DNA of 64,000 nucleotides from Endozoicomonas sp. G2_2 (GTDB lineage: Bacteria > Pseudomonadota > Gammaproteobacteria > Nevskiales > Salinisphaeraceae), in assembly GCF_017744135.1 (NCBI RefSeq), contig NZ_JAGHQU010000008.1, positions 124,001 through 188,000 of the forward strand. The letters are read 5' to 3'. Positions 28,367 through 37,353 of this stretch are shown one piece after another (within the stretch, counting starts at the first letter, position 1; each line of letters begins with the position of its first letter). The notes under the pieces were generated by a model. That model saw only the letters and a list, made by a program, of their open reading frames with translations, did no database searches and had not been told where the DNA came from. Position numbers and translations under genes: made by a program.

Positions 28367-28798
28367 TCAGGAGTTCTTCTTGGTGTCGTTTTCGCAGTTG
28401 TCCGCGCGGCATTCGCCGTAAAGCACGAGCGTGTGCTTGGACAGGTCGAAGCCGGACTTCTGGGCCACATCGCGCTGGCGCTGCTGGATTTCGGTATCGA
28501 AGAATTCCTCGATCTTGCCGCACTTCACGCAGATCAGGTGATCGTGCGGGCCCTGCTCCAGTTCGAACAGGGCGTGGCCGTCCTCGAAATGGTGGCGAAT
28601 CACCAGGCCGGCGTCCTCGAACTGCGAGAGCACGCGATAGATCGTCGCCAGGCCGATGTCCTCGTCGTCCTCCATAAGACGGCGATAGACGTCTTCCGCC
28701 GAGAGATGATCCTCGCGGTTGTTCTGTAGCACTTCCAGGATCTTCAGGCGGGGCAGTGTCGCCTTGAGTCCGGCTTTGCGCAGATCGCTGGTTTGCAT
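28367..28798 (-). CDS. fur: Ferric uptake regulator
   Basis: A 143-residue Fur protein. The N-terminal winged HTH ends with DEDIGLATIYRVLSQFEDAG. The metal-binding region shows HHFEDGHALFE, HDHLICVKCGKIEEFFD with a CxxC pair, and a C-terminal Cys pair (GECRADNC). The ATG at 28798 gives the canonical MQTSDLRKAGLKATLPR start. A perfect 15-base palindrome, GCTGAATGATTCAGC, lies upstream at 28852-28866 and may be part of its control region. Confidence 0.95.
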   Translation of the reverse strand: MQTSDLRKAGLKATLPRLKILEVLQNNREDHLSAEDVYRRLMEDDEDIGLATIYRVLSQFEDAGLVIRHHFEDGHALFELEQGPHDHLICVKCGKIEEFFDTEIQQRQRDVAQKSGFDLSKHTLVLYGECRADNCENDTKKNS

Positions 28799-28882
28799 GC
28801 GTCGACACCTCAATGAATCAGGCGGTGGCCGTGTGTTTGGACCGCCCGGGCGCTGAATGATTCAGCCCGATCGGCGCCGCCT

Positions 28883-30229
28883 TCAACGCCCGCGTTCGCG
28901 GTCGTAGGTCAGCGCCTGACCGATACAGCCTTGGCTAAGTTTACCTCCATGATAGGCCAGTTGGCCAGATACGAAGGTGCTCATGATGCGGCTTTGGAAC
29001 GTATGGCCGGCGAACGGCGTCCAGCCGCATTTCGCCAGTACCGGTTCGTTGTCGACCACGGTCTGGCCGTCCATGTCGACCAGCACCAGATCCGCCCAGT
29101 AGCCTTCGCGGATATAGCCGCGCTCGGCGACGCCGAACAGATCTGCCGGGTTGTGCGCCGCCTTGGTCACCAGCTGTTCGAGGCTGAAATGCCCCGCGCT
29201 CACGTGATCGAGCAGCGACACCAGCGCGTGCTGTACGAGCGGCAGCCCGGCCGGCGCGTCGAAATAGGGGTTGTCCTTTTCCTCGAACAGATGCGGCGCG
29301 TGGTCCGTCGCTAGCACGTCGATGCGGTCCTCGGCGAGCGCTTTCAACAGCGCGCTGCGATCGGCATGGGTCTTGATCGCCGGATTGCACTTGATCAACG
29401 TGCCGCGGGCGGCGTAGTCCGTATCCTCGAAGAACAGGTGATGAATACAGGCCTCCGCGGTGATCTGCTTGTTGCCCATCGCGCCGCGCTCGAACAGCTC
29501 CAATTCGTCCGCGGTGGTGATATGCAGGATATGCAGCCGGGTGCCGTGCCGCCGCGCCAGGTCGATCGCCTTGGAGGACGATGCATAGCAGGCCTCGCGC
29601 GAGCGGATGATCGGGTGCTCGCTCATGGGCACGTCGTCGCCGTACAGCTCTCGTGCCCGCGCGGCGTTGCGCTCGATCATGGGCGTGTCTTCGCAGTGCG
29701 TGAGCACGGTCAGCGGCGAATGCTCGAAGATCTGCTCCAGCGCGGTGTCGTCATCGACCAGCATCTTTCCGGTGGACGCGCCCATGAAGATCTTCACGCC
29801 GGCCGCCAGACGCGTATCGAGCTGCTTGATGTCCTCGATATTGTCGTTGGTCGCACCGAAATGAAAACCGAAGTTGGCCGCGCAGCGCCCGCGCGCGAGC
29901 TCGTGCTTGGCAGCCATGCTGTCGTTGTCGATGGTCGGCGGCTTCACGTTCGGCATGTCCATGAAGCTGGTGATGCCGCCGGCGACCGCCGCGCGCGATT
30001 CGCTGGCCAGATCTGCCTTCGCGGTCAGGCCCGGTTCGCGGAAGTGGACCTGGTCGTCGATCATGCCCGGCAGCAAAAAGCGCCCTTCGGCATCGATCAC
30101 CTCGACATCGCTCGGCGCGTCGATTGCGGGGGCGATCTTCTCGATCCGGCCTTTGCGGATGAACACGTCGGCTTCGCGGCGCTGGCCTTCGTTGACGATA
30201 CGGGCGTTCGCGATCAGATAGTCGGTCAT
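28883..30229 (-). CDS. Dihydroorotase (amidohydrolase, class I-like)
   Basis: A 448-residue amidohydrolase of the dihydroorotase/allantoinase group; the product would close or open the dihydroorotate ring in pyrimidine synthesis. Motifs include GMIDDQVHFREPG, the GVKIFMG segment whose Lys may bridge metals, THCE, LHILHITT and LATDHAPH. In the first metal motif the usual HxH reads QxH (DDQVHF), which I believe is a subfamily trait of this DHOase type. The gene precedes fur on the same strand with an 84-base gap. Confidence 0.8.
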   Translation of the reverse strand: MTDYLIANARIVNEGQRREADVFIRKGRIEKIAPAIDAPSDVEVIDAEGRFLLPGMIDDQVHFREPGLTAKADLASESRAAVAGGITSFMDMPNVKPPTIDNDSMAAKHELARGRCAANFGFHFGATNDNIEDIKQLDTRLAAGVKIFMGASTGKMLVDDDTALEQIFEHSPLTVLTHCEDTPMIERNAARARELYGDDVPMSEHPIIRSREACYASSSKAIDLARRHGTRLHILHITTADELELFERGAMGNKQITAEACIHHLFFEDTDYAARGTLIKCNPAIKTHADRSALLKALAEDRIDVLATDHAPHLFEEKDNPYFDAPAGLPLVQHALVSLLDHVSAGHFSLEQLVTKAAHNPADLFGVAERGYIREGYWADLVLVDMDGQTVVDNEPVLAKCGWTPFAGHTFQSRIMSTFVSGQLAYHGGKLSQGCIGQALTYDRERGR

Positions 30230-30305
30230 GCGGCGACAGCACGGTTCGGATTTCGCCCCAAGTCTAGCGCTTCAGGCCGGCACCCGTGTTAGCGGCTGTG
30301 GCGTT

Positions 30306-31181
30306 TCAGCCGCCACGCCGCGCGATGGCCCCCTTGCCGACGCCTTCATAGGCGCGCACGGCCACCCGCTGGCCGGGGTGCGCCCGGGCCAGTTCGCCGG
30401 CGATGTGGTCGGCGATGTTTTCGACCGTCGGCGGGCCATCGAGCACGATGCAGCGCGCGGCGTCGATCGCCAGCGCGAAATCGCCCTGGGGGGCGGTATA
30501 GGCGAAATGATGTCGGCCGGCGTCGTCGGTATGCGCCAGGTCCGCGCGCTGACCGATGAACACGCCCTGCCAGCGTGCGGCCCAGTCCCGGGCGATATCC
30601 GGCCGCTCGTGGTCGTCGATCGCCACGCCGAGCCGGCAGCGATGGCCGTGCGCCATGCGCTGGCAATTGCCGTCGTGTGTGCGCAGGCCGTGACAGTAGT
30701 GATAGTGGGCGTCGGGAATCGTCTCTTCGTGAAGCGTGAGCTCGAGGCAGTCGATGTTGGCGGGCAGCAGCGCGCGCAGACGCTCGGTCAGCCAGTCCTG
30801 CAGCAGGTCGGTGGTGATGCGTTCGGCGTCGAGCGTGGCCGTGCCCGTGGCCGGGCCCTCGTAGTCGATGCGGGCACCATCGGCGGTGGTCAGCGCCAGC
30901 TTGTGGCCATGGCGCGACAACCCCGGTGCGCGCAGCGGCACGAGCAGCCGGTGATCGATGAGGGCGTCGATTTCGGCCTTGATCTCACGCTTGGCCGGGC
31001 CGAAGTCGAAGAGCATGCCGTGTTCGTCGCGCCGGCCGGTGAGCACGACATCCACCAGCCACGTGCGCCCGATCAGCCCGAGTTCGGTATCCAGAACGCC
31101 GCAATCGATATGCGTGAGCTGTTCGACGAACAGGTCCAGGGCCGGCTCGGCCGGCGCCTGTGCCGCGGGGGCCGGGGTCAC
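30306..31181 (-). CDS. Tandem 6-pyruvoyltetrahydropterin synthase-like protein
   Basis: A 291-residue protein made of two QueD/6-PTPS-like domains. The first (to about residue 140) has GMLFDFGPAKREIKAEIDAL and LIDHRLL, but the zinc HGH is replaced (GLIGRTW). The second carries HYCHGL, NCQRMAHGHRCRL with an intact HGH, and ends with AVRAYEGVGK containing the conserved Glu. The start is a GTG overlapping the stop of the Trm112-like gene (GTGA), because residues upstream in this frame are unrelated. The role is in pterin or deazapurine chemistry; exact product unknown. Confidence 0.75.
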   Translation of the reverse strand: MTPAPAAQAPAEPALDLFVEQLTHIDCGVLDTELGLIGRTWLVDVVLTGRRDEHGMLFDFGPAKREIKAEIDALIDHRLLVPLRAPGLSRHGHKLALTTADGARIDYEGPATGTATLDAERITTDLLQDWLTERLRALLPANIDCLELTLHEETIPDAHYHYCHGLRTHDGNCQRMAHGHRCRLGVAIDDHERPDIARDWAARWQGVFIGQRADLAHTDDAGRHHFAYTAPQGDFALAIDAARCIVLDGPPTVENIADHIAGELARAHPGQRVAVRAYEGVGKGAIARRGG

Positions 31182-31432
31182 GCCCGGACGGGCAAATCGA
31201 TCCCGCGCTCGGGCAGCATCACGGGAATACCGTCGTCCACGCGATAGGCCGTGCTGCGATCGGAAGTGATCAGCGCCGCCTCCAGGGGCGTGTCTACCGT
31301 GCTGTCGTCGACATAGCGGGCATCGCCGGCGGCCACGCGCTCGTTGAGGCGGGCCAGGGTGTCGCCGTCGGCCAGCGACACGGCCGCGCCGGAAACCGGG
31401 CAGACCAGAATATCGAGCAGTTTCTTGTCCAC
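31178..31432 (-). CDS. Trm112-like small protein
   Basis: An 84-residue Trm112/UPF0434-type protein: VDKKLLDILVCPVSG at the start and AYRVDDGIPVML near the end. Only one cysteine remains, so the zinc site of eukaryotic Trm112 is absent. The start is taken as GTG at 31432 from the family pattern (MDKKLL); a TTG at 31456 would add eight residues. It is coupled to the following 6-PTPS-like gene by a GTGA overlap. Confidence 0.75.
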   Translation of the reverse strand: MDKKLLDILVCPVSGAAVSLADGDTLARLNERVAAGDARYVDDSTVDTPLEAALITSDRSTAYRVDDGIPVMLPERGIDLPVRA

Positions 31433-31605
31433 GAAGGCGACTCGCTTGCAGTTCAAAGACGAATTCTAGCACTGCCGCCGCGGGCTCATGCGGCCCCGGC
31501 GTTCAAGAAATACGGCCTCGCGCCGCTATGCCGTTAACGAGCAACTGACGGTTCGGCCGTGGTGTCTGGCGCGGCGCCGGCCCGGTCGGCATAAGGAAAG
31601 CGTTC

Positions 31606-33144
31606 ATGAGTGAGCCGGCCGGCCTCATCACCCCGGCGTATCGACAGCGGATCGATCGCCTGCTCTGGCGCGCGGCGATCGCGCATATGCTGGTGTGTAT
31701 CGGCGTGGGGCTGTTCACGCAGACCATCGCGCTGGCGCTCTGCGTGATGGCGGCAGCCGCCGCCGTCACGGCATTCGTCGGCTGGCTGCGGCCGGGCAGC
31801 CTGCTCAGCGGCGTGGCGATGGCCGGCCAGTTCATGGCCCTGTCGGCGCTGCTCATCCAGCAGTCCGGCGGGCTGATCGAGGCGCATTTCAGCATCTTCA
31901 TCATGCTCTCGGCGCTCATTCTCTACTGCGATTGGCGCGTGACCGTGGCGGGTGCGGCGATTATTGCCATCCATCACGTCGCGTTCACTTATCTGCAGTA
32001 CCAGGGCCTGCTCGATTTCTATGCCTACGATGCCGGCATGGCGATGACGCCTACGGCGCTGCTGGCCTGTCTGGGCATGCATGCCGGCGCGGTGGTGGGT
32101 CAGGCGATCGTGCTGGTCTATCTGGCCGAGTCGCTGCGTCAGGTGGTGATCGACGGTCTTGAGGTCACGGCTTTCGCGCGCCAGGCCGACAAGGGCGCGC
32201 TCGACATGGCGTTCACGCCCAGGCGGCTGGCGCGCCCGGCGATCGCGGCCGTGGCCCAACTGCAGACGCGCCTGGCCGGCGTGTTCGGCGATGCCGCCCG
32301 TGCTGCCGCCACGGTGCAAGCGCTCGGTGCCGATACGGCCCGGGCCCAGCAGCAACTCAAGGCCCAGTCGGTACGCAGCGGCGAACAGATCGAACGTATT
32401 GCTGCCGGTACCGAACAGTTTTCCAGCACCACGCGCCAGGCTGCGGCCGAGGCCGAGCGTACCCACGAGCTCGCACTGACCGCCGGCGAATCGGTGGAAC
32501 ACAGCGCCGGCAGCGTGCGCCGGCTCGACGAAACCATGGGCCGGATCGAAGACAGCGCGAAGGACATTGCGCGCCTGCTCGGCGAGATCGACGACATCAG
32601 CTTCCAGACCAATCTGCTCGCGCTCAATGCCTCGGTGGAGGCAGCCCGCGCAGGCGAGCAGGGCCGCGGTTTCGCGGTGGTGGCTGGCGAAGTGCGCAGC
32701 CTGTCGCAGCGCAGCGCCGAGACCGCCAAGGCCATTCGTGCGCGCGTACAGCGCTCGATCGGACATGTGGAAGCCGGCGTGACCGATGTGCGCGATGCGG
32801 CCGATCGCATGCAGCGGGTGGTCGCGGTGTTCGCGGAAGTACGGGAGCGCATGCACGAGATCAGCACGTCGAGCCAGCAACAGCATCAGGGCATCGAAAC
32901 GCTCAATACGAGCATTCTGGGGATGCAGGAGGCGCTGGCCCTGTCGGCCGAGTCGATCGAGCGTACCGATCAGGTGGCCGCACGGTTGGCGAGTGAAGCG
33001 GAAGCTTTGAACACGGCGATCCGCTATTTCCGTACCGCGCCGGTCGCCGACGCCACGGACGTACCCCGCGAACGTCGTCATCGCCAGCGCCCGCCCAAGG
33101 AATCGGTCACCGAGGCCGTACGCCAGGGCGTGCTGCCGACCTGA
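31606..33144 (+). CDS. Methyl-accepting chemotaxis protein with multi-pass sensor region
   Basis: A 512-residue chemoreceptor. The first ~195 residues are mostly hydrophobic, with about five or six membrane segments and no sizeable periplasmic domain. The cytoplasmic half is a long coiled coil with the hairpin tip ISFQTNLLALNASVEAARAG and QGRGFAVVAGEVRSLSQRSA, which binds CheA/CheW. The C-terminus is basic and lacks an NWETF-type CheR/CheB tether. The signal is probably sensed inside or near the membrane (redox, energy or a lipophilic ligand). It stands alone without che genes nearby. Confidence 0.88.
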   Translation: MSEPAGLITPAYRQRIDRLLWRAAIAHMLVCIGVGLFTQTIALALCVMAAAAAVTAFVGWLRPGSLLSGVAMAGQFMALSALLIQQSGGLIEAHFSIFIMLSALILYCDWRVTVAGAAIIAIHHVAFTYLQYQGLLDFYAYDAGMAMTPTALLACLGMHAGAVVGQAIVLVYLAESLRQVVIDGLEVTAFARQADKGALDMAFTPRRLARPAIAAVAQLQTRLAGVFGDAARAAATVQALGADTARAQQQLKAQSVRSGEQIERIAAGTEQFSSTTRQAAAEAERTHELALTAGESVEHSAGSVRRLDETMGRIEDSAKDIARLLGEIDDISFQTNLLALNASVEAARAGEQGRGFAVVAGEVRSLSQRSAETAKAIRARVQRSIGHVEAGVTDVRDAADRMQRVVAVFAEVRERMHEISTSSQQQHQGIETLNTSILGMQEALALSAESIERTDQVAARLASEAEALNTAIRYFRTAPVADATDVPRERRHRQRPPKESVTEAVRQGVLPT

Positions 33145-33217
33145 TCGCGTCTTCGCGGCGCGCATCCAACACGCGGTCCGCAGGGTTACCATGCAGGGCG
33201 ACCCACGGAGAGCGAGC

Positions 33218-34264
33218 ATGCGCGACGAAGTTCAGGATTATTACGGCCGCCAGCTGACCGGCAGCGCCGATCTGCAGACCACCGCCTGCTGCGATCAGGC
33301 GCCGCCCGAGCATCTGAAGCCCCTATTGGCCAAGCTGCACGATGAAGTGGTCACCCGCTACTACGGCTGCGGTCTGGTTGCGCCGGCCGCGCTCGAAGGC
33401 ATGCGCATTCTCGATCTGGGCAGCGGTTCGGGCCGCGATGTCTATCTGCTGGCCGCGTTGGTGGGCGAGACCGGCGAGGTCGTCGGCGTGGACATGACCG
33501 ACGAGCAGCTGGCCGTTGCGCGTCGACATCAGGACTACCATCGCGAAGTCTTCGGCTTCGCCGAATCCAATGTGCGGTTCCTGAAGGGCTATATCGAAGA
33601 ACTGGACGCGCTCGATCTGGCGCCCGCCAGCTTCGATATCGTCATCTCCAACTGCGTGATCAACCTCAGCACTGACAAGGCCAAGGTGATCGGCGACGTG
33701 AAGCGGCTGCTCAAGCCTGGCGGCGAGTTCTATTTCTCCGATGTCTATGCCGACCGGCGTATTCCGTCGCCGCTGGCCACCGATCCGGTGCTCTACGGCG
33801 AATGCCTGGCCGGCGCGCTGTACTGGAACGATTTCGAGAATCTCGCCCGCCAGTGCGGCTTCGGCGATCCGCGTCTGGTGGAGTCCCGCCGGCTCGGTAT
33901 CGACAACCGTGCGATCGAGGAAAAGCTCGGCAATATCCGGTTCTATTCCGCGACCTACCGGCTGTTCAATATCGACGGCCTGGAGCCGGCCTGCGAGGAC
34001 TATGGCCAGGCGGTCATCTACAAGGGCACGCTCGCCGACGCCCCGCATGGCTTCACTCTCGATAGCCACCACCATATCGAGACCGGGCGCGTGTTCCCGG
34101 TCTGCGGAAACACCTGGCGCATGCTCGCCGACAGTCGCTTCGCGCCGCATTTCCAGTTCATTGGCGATTTCGAAACCCACTACGGCATCTTCGAAGGTTG
34201 TGGTACCGCCTTGCCGTTTGCCGAGGGCGCGGCCTCGACGGCGTCGACGGGCGGCTGTTGTTGA
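33218..34264 (+). CDS. arsM: Arsenite S-adenosylmethionine methyltransferase
   Basis: A 348-residue SAM methyltransferase that converts arsenite to methylated arsenicals. It shows the SAM motif ILDLGSGSGRDVYLLA, GVDMTDEQLAVA, the ArsM hallmark VISNCVINLSTDKAKV with its Cys, FYFSDVYADRRIP, and a second Cys in NLARQCGFGDP. The N-terminal TACCDQ and C-terminal GGCC add cysteines. Start: ATG at 33218 has GGAG seven bases upstream; an ATG at 33191 has no such site. No arsR is adjacent. Confidence 0.9.
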   Translation: MRDEVQDYYGRQLTGSADLQTTACCDQAPPEHLKPLLAKLHDEVVTRYYGCGLVAPAALEGMRILDLGSGSGRDVYLLAALVGETGEVVGVDMTDEQLAVARRHQDYHREVFGFAESNVRFLKGYIEELDALDLAPASFDIVISNCVINLSTDKAKVIGDVKRLLKPGGEFYFSDVYADRRIPSPLATDPVLYGECLAGALYWNDFENLARQCGFGDPRLVESRRLGIDNRAIEEKLGNIRFYSATYRLFNIDGLEPACEDYGQAVIYKGTLADAPHGFTLDSHHHIETGRVFPVCGNTWRMLADSRFAPHFQFIGDFETHYGIFEGCGTALPFAEGAASTASTGGCC

Positions 34265-34292
34265 GAGCCAGCCGGCCCATGCTTGATGGGTA

Positions 34293-34307
34293 TGTAATAA
34301 TATAACA
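34293..34307. promoter_or_regulatory. Zur box upstream of the TonB receptor gene
   Basis: TGTAATAATATAACA matches the gammaproteobacterial Zur core TGTTATA-N-TATAACA at all but one defined position. It lies about 60 bases upstream of the receptor start in an A/T-rich patch, as expected for zinc-dependent repression. Confidence 0.75.
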
Positions 34308-34367
34308 AAATAGATTGAGCGCTCCGGCACGAGTGCCACCGGGGCGTCGTTCCTACAGGGAGAAATC

Positions 34368-36539
34368 ATGATGCGAATCAGACGCGGGTCAGCGTTCGCA
34401 TGCGCATTGTTCATAAATGTAATGATATTACATAACTCTTGGGCGCAATCGGGCGCGGGTCCGGTAAAATCGTTGGACATGGCGTCCGGTAGCGGCAATG
34501 CCGATCAGGCGCTCGGCCCGATCTCGGTTACCGGCGTGCCGCTGCCCGGTAGCCCGCTATCGCAGGCCGCCGATGTCGACGTAGTCGAATCCGAGGCAAT
34601 CGAAGCCAAGGGCGCGACCAATCTCGGCGAAGCATTGAGCGATCTGGCCGGCGTGGACTCGATCGGCACGGGCAACAGCGTGGGCAAGCCGGTGATTCGC
34701 GGTCTCTCGGGCGAGCGCATTAAGATACTGTCCGACGGCGTGGGCGTAGATCATCAGCAATACGGCGTGCGCCACATGCCCACGACCGATACCTTCCTGC
34801 TCGGACGCGCCGAAGTCGTGCGCGGTGCGTCGAGCGTGCTTTACGGCTCGAGCGCGCTGGGCGGCGCGATCAACCTGTTGCCGCCGGACATCGTCTGGGA
34901 TAAGCGGATTGAAGGCGAAACGCTAACCCGTTATTCCACGAATAACGACCAGTGGGATACCGGTATAAAAGCCACCGGCGGCAACGGCCGCTTCGGGTAT
35001 TCCGCAGGCATTATCCGCCGCAGCGCGGGCGATATCGAAACGCCGGATGAATCGACTTATTTCCCGCCGGCGCCGAGCGCCGATCTGCAGGATGCGCCGG
35101 CCTATACCGGCAAGCTCGGTAATACCGACTTCGACCAGGTCAACGGTGATTTCGCACTGGGCTATCGTGACGACGGCGGCGGTGAATGGACTGCGCGCTA
35201 TTCGCGCTACAACGACGAGCACAACTTCCTGCTGCCGCCGCCGGCGGGCAATCTGCCACCTAGCGCGGGCGAAGAGGGCGTCGGCCAATATATCGACAAC
35301 GAACAGATTGAGCTGGCAGGTGAGAAAGAAGCCGGCGGCATCACCTGGAAGCCCAAGCTCGTCTGGCAGAACAACCGCCGGCGTTCCAACGCGGCCGGTA
35401 CGCCGCGGGTGGCCGGCTTCGATAACGCCCTCGATATCGAATTCGACCAGTACACCGCGCGTCTGGAAGGCCAGCACGGGCCAGTGCTCGGGCTTGACGG
35501 CGGCACGGTTGGCATCGAATACGTGACCAAGGATCAGGTCTCGCGCGGCACCACCCAGCTCTCGCCCGGTGGCGATGTGGACAACTTGGCCGTGTTCGTC
35601 TTCGAGGAGAAAGGCTTCGGGGATCTGCTGCTGCAGGCCGGGCTGCGCTATGACCATCACGAGATCGAAGGTGATGCGTCGAAGACCGCCAACCCGTCGC
35701 AGAGCGTGATCGATGCGGAAAAACAGTCCTACGATGTGGTCACCGGCTCGCTCGGCGGCATCTACAGCCTGACCGATCGACTTTCCGTAGCGGCCAACGT
35801 GGGGCGGGGTTTTCGCGCGCCCACGCTTTTCGAGCTGTACGCCAGCGGTGTACACGGCGGCGTCGCGGCCTTCCAGCAGGGCGACCCGAATCTCGAAGAG
35901 GAAACCTCGCTGAACACGGATCTGTCGCTGCGCTGGGCCTCCGACACATTGCGCGCCAAGGCCACGGTCTATCGCAATGCGATCGATAACTATGTCTTCC
36001 TGCGTGACACCGGCGATACCTTCAACGGTCTGCCCGTGTTCGCCAACGACCAGACCGACGCCGAACTCATTGGCGCCGAGCTGTCGATCGAGAAAGACGT
36101 CAACGACTGGATGACGCTGAGCGCAGCCGCCTCGACCGTCGACGGCGAACGCCGCGACAACGGCGACGAACTCCCGCTGCTGCCGGCCGACAACGTGCGT
36201 CTGGGCGCCGAATTCACGCCGGCCAGCGACGGCTGGCTGCGCGACCCGCGCGGCTCGGTCACGCTGCGCTACTACGCTTCCAAGGATGCCGCGCCCGGCG
36301 AACCCTTCGCACAGTTCGACGATGCGCCGTTTGGCAGCGCCTCCACCGACGACTATTTCCTGATCGATCTCGGCGCCGGCTTTTCGCCGCGTATCGCCGG
36401 CCAGACCGTGCATCTCGATCTGGCCGTCAACAACCTGCTCGACGAGGACTATCGTGGCTTTCTCGACACCTACAAGGGCTACGCGCTGTCGCCCGGTCGC
36501 GATATCCGATTGACGGCGCGCGTGCCGTTCGGCGGCTAG
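34368..36539 (+). CDS. TonB-dependent receptor, probably for zinc (ZnuD-like)
   Basis: A 723-residue outer-membrane receptor. The signal peptide ends near NSWAQ; the plug follows with VIRGLSGERIKILSDGVGVD and RAEVVRGASSVLYGSSALGG; the barrel ends with a strand-like RLTARVPFGG lacking a terminal aromatic residue. The His-containing segment VDHQQYGVRHMPTTD in the plug resembles ZnuD-type receptors. A Zur box lies upstream and a second one overlaps codons 17-22. A decayed ZIP transporter gene follows at once. Zinc or a zinc complex is the likely substrate, by inference from the operators. Confidence 0.8.
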   Translation: MMRIRRGSAFACALFINVMILHNSWAQSGAGPVKSLDMASGSGNADQALGPISVTGVPLPGSPLSQAADVDVVESEAIEAKGATNLGEALSDLAGVDSIGTGNSVGKPVIRGLSGERIKILSDGVGVDHQQYGVRHMPTTDTFLLGRAEVVRGASSVLYGSSALGGAINLLPPDIVWDKRIEGETLTRYSTNNDQWDTGIKATGGNGRFGYSAGIIRRSAGDIETPDESTYFPPAPSADLQDAPAYTGKLGNTDFDQVNGDFALGYRDDGGGEWTARYSRYNDEHNFLLPPPAGNLPPSAGEEGVGQYIDNEQIELAGEKEAGGITWKPKLVWQNNRRRSNAAGTPRVAGFDNALDIEFDQYTARLEGQHGPVLGLDGGTVGIEYVTKDQVSRGTTQLSPGGDVDNLAVFVFEEKGFGDLLLQAGLRYDHHEIEGDASKTANPSQSVIDAEKQSYDVVTGSLGGIYSLTDRLSVAANVGRGFRAPTLFELYASGVHGGVAAFQQGDPNLEEETSLNTDLSLRWASDTLRAKATVYRNAIDNYVFLRDTGDTFNGLPVFANDQTDAELIGAELSIEKDVNDWMTLSAAASTVDGERRDNGDELPLLPADNVRLGAEFTPASDGWLRDPRGSVTLRYYASKDAAPGEPFAQFDDAPFGSASTDDYFLIDLGAGFSPRIAGQTVHLDLAVNNLLDEDYRGFLDTYKGYALSPGRDIRLTARVPFGG
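34418..34432. promoter_or_regulatory. Second Zur-box-like palindrome inside the receptor coding region
   Basis: TGTAATGATATTACA has perfect six-base arms around a three-base centre and matches most positions of the Zur core. It falls within the signal-peptide codons, 111 bases downstream of the end of the first box, in a patch much richer in A and T than the rest of the gene. Confidence 0.55.
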
Positions 36540-36541
36540 CG

Positions 36542-37353
36542 ATGGCGCAGCTCGCTTCAGACGGGGCGGACGATCCGCTCGGCCGCAGCGCCGGTTATTC
36601 GATGGCAGGGCTTTTCCTGCTTGTTGTAGCCGTGGGCGCACTGGCGGGTTATCACAAGGTGGTGCTGATCGCTCTGATTGCCTGCAGCGCGATGTGTGCT
36701 GGGGCCGCGCTCGGCTATCGCGCGATTGGCGCGAGCGTTGCCTGGACGGCGTGGCCGGCGGCGCGATGATCGCCGCGGCCTGCATTCTGTTGCTGCCGCA
36801 GGCCGTCGCGCTGGAGCCGTAATTCGCCGGCGCCGGGATCGCGTTTGGCCTGCTGTTCGGGCTCGTGCTGCATCGAGCCTGTCGCGAACAGTCATGGCGA
36901 GCGGGCGCGCTCGGCGAGTCCAGCCTCATCGCATTGACCGTCCATTCCGCAGGCGCCGGTGTGGTCATTGGCATGCTCTATGGACGCATGCCGGACCTGG
37001 GCCTCTGGTTGGGCGCGGTCATCGTCGCGCACAAACTGCCCGCCGGCTACGCCATCGCGAGGCGCCTGCGTGCGCAGGGCGGGGCGCTGGCCAGCGTGGC
37101 GCTGCCGGCCTGTGCCGTCGGGGTGGTGGCGGTGCCGGCCGCGTTGGTCACGGCCGGGCTGCCGCCTTCGGCGCCGGTCGGCGCTCTGTGCCAGGGCCCG
37201 GCTGCCGGCATCTTCTTGCAAGTCGGTCTGGAATGCGTCGCCTCGGAAGGCCCGGGCGGTGGCAGCGCCCTGAAGACGCCGGGTTGGCGCCTCTGATTAC
37301 CGGTGGGCCTGGGGATGGGACTGATGCTGGGTCTGCGCGCCATAGCCGGCTGA
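36542..37353 (+). pseudogene. Decayed ZIP-family metal transporter
   Basis: Translating across frames gives one ZIP-like membrane protein of about 270 residues, the normal family length. The N-terminal part (GLFLLVVAVGALAGYHKVVL) is in one frame; near 36740 it shifts by one base to a frame reading CLDGVAGGAMIAAACILLLP. That frame is then broken by TAA at 36820-36822 and TGA at 37294-37296 and ends at 37351-37353. Recognisable are HSAGAG and HKLPAG, the remains of the TM4/TM5 metal-site motifs HSxxDG and HxxPEG, in which the acidic residues are lost. It starts two bases after the TonB receptor stop. Confidence 0.75.

Noticed and set aside
28852-28866. Palindrome GCTGAATGATTCAGC as a Fur box
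   Set aside because: It is perfectly symmetric but shares only a short core with the 19-base Fur consensus; mentioned with fur, not called as an operator.
30228-31247. A 339-codon plus-strand frame opposite the 6-PTPS-like gene
   Set aside because: Composition and lack of motifs mark it as antisense shadow; the minus-strand frames carry family motifs and an overlap start/stop.
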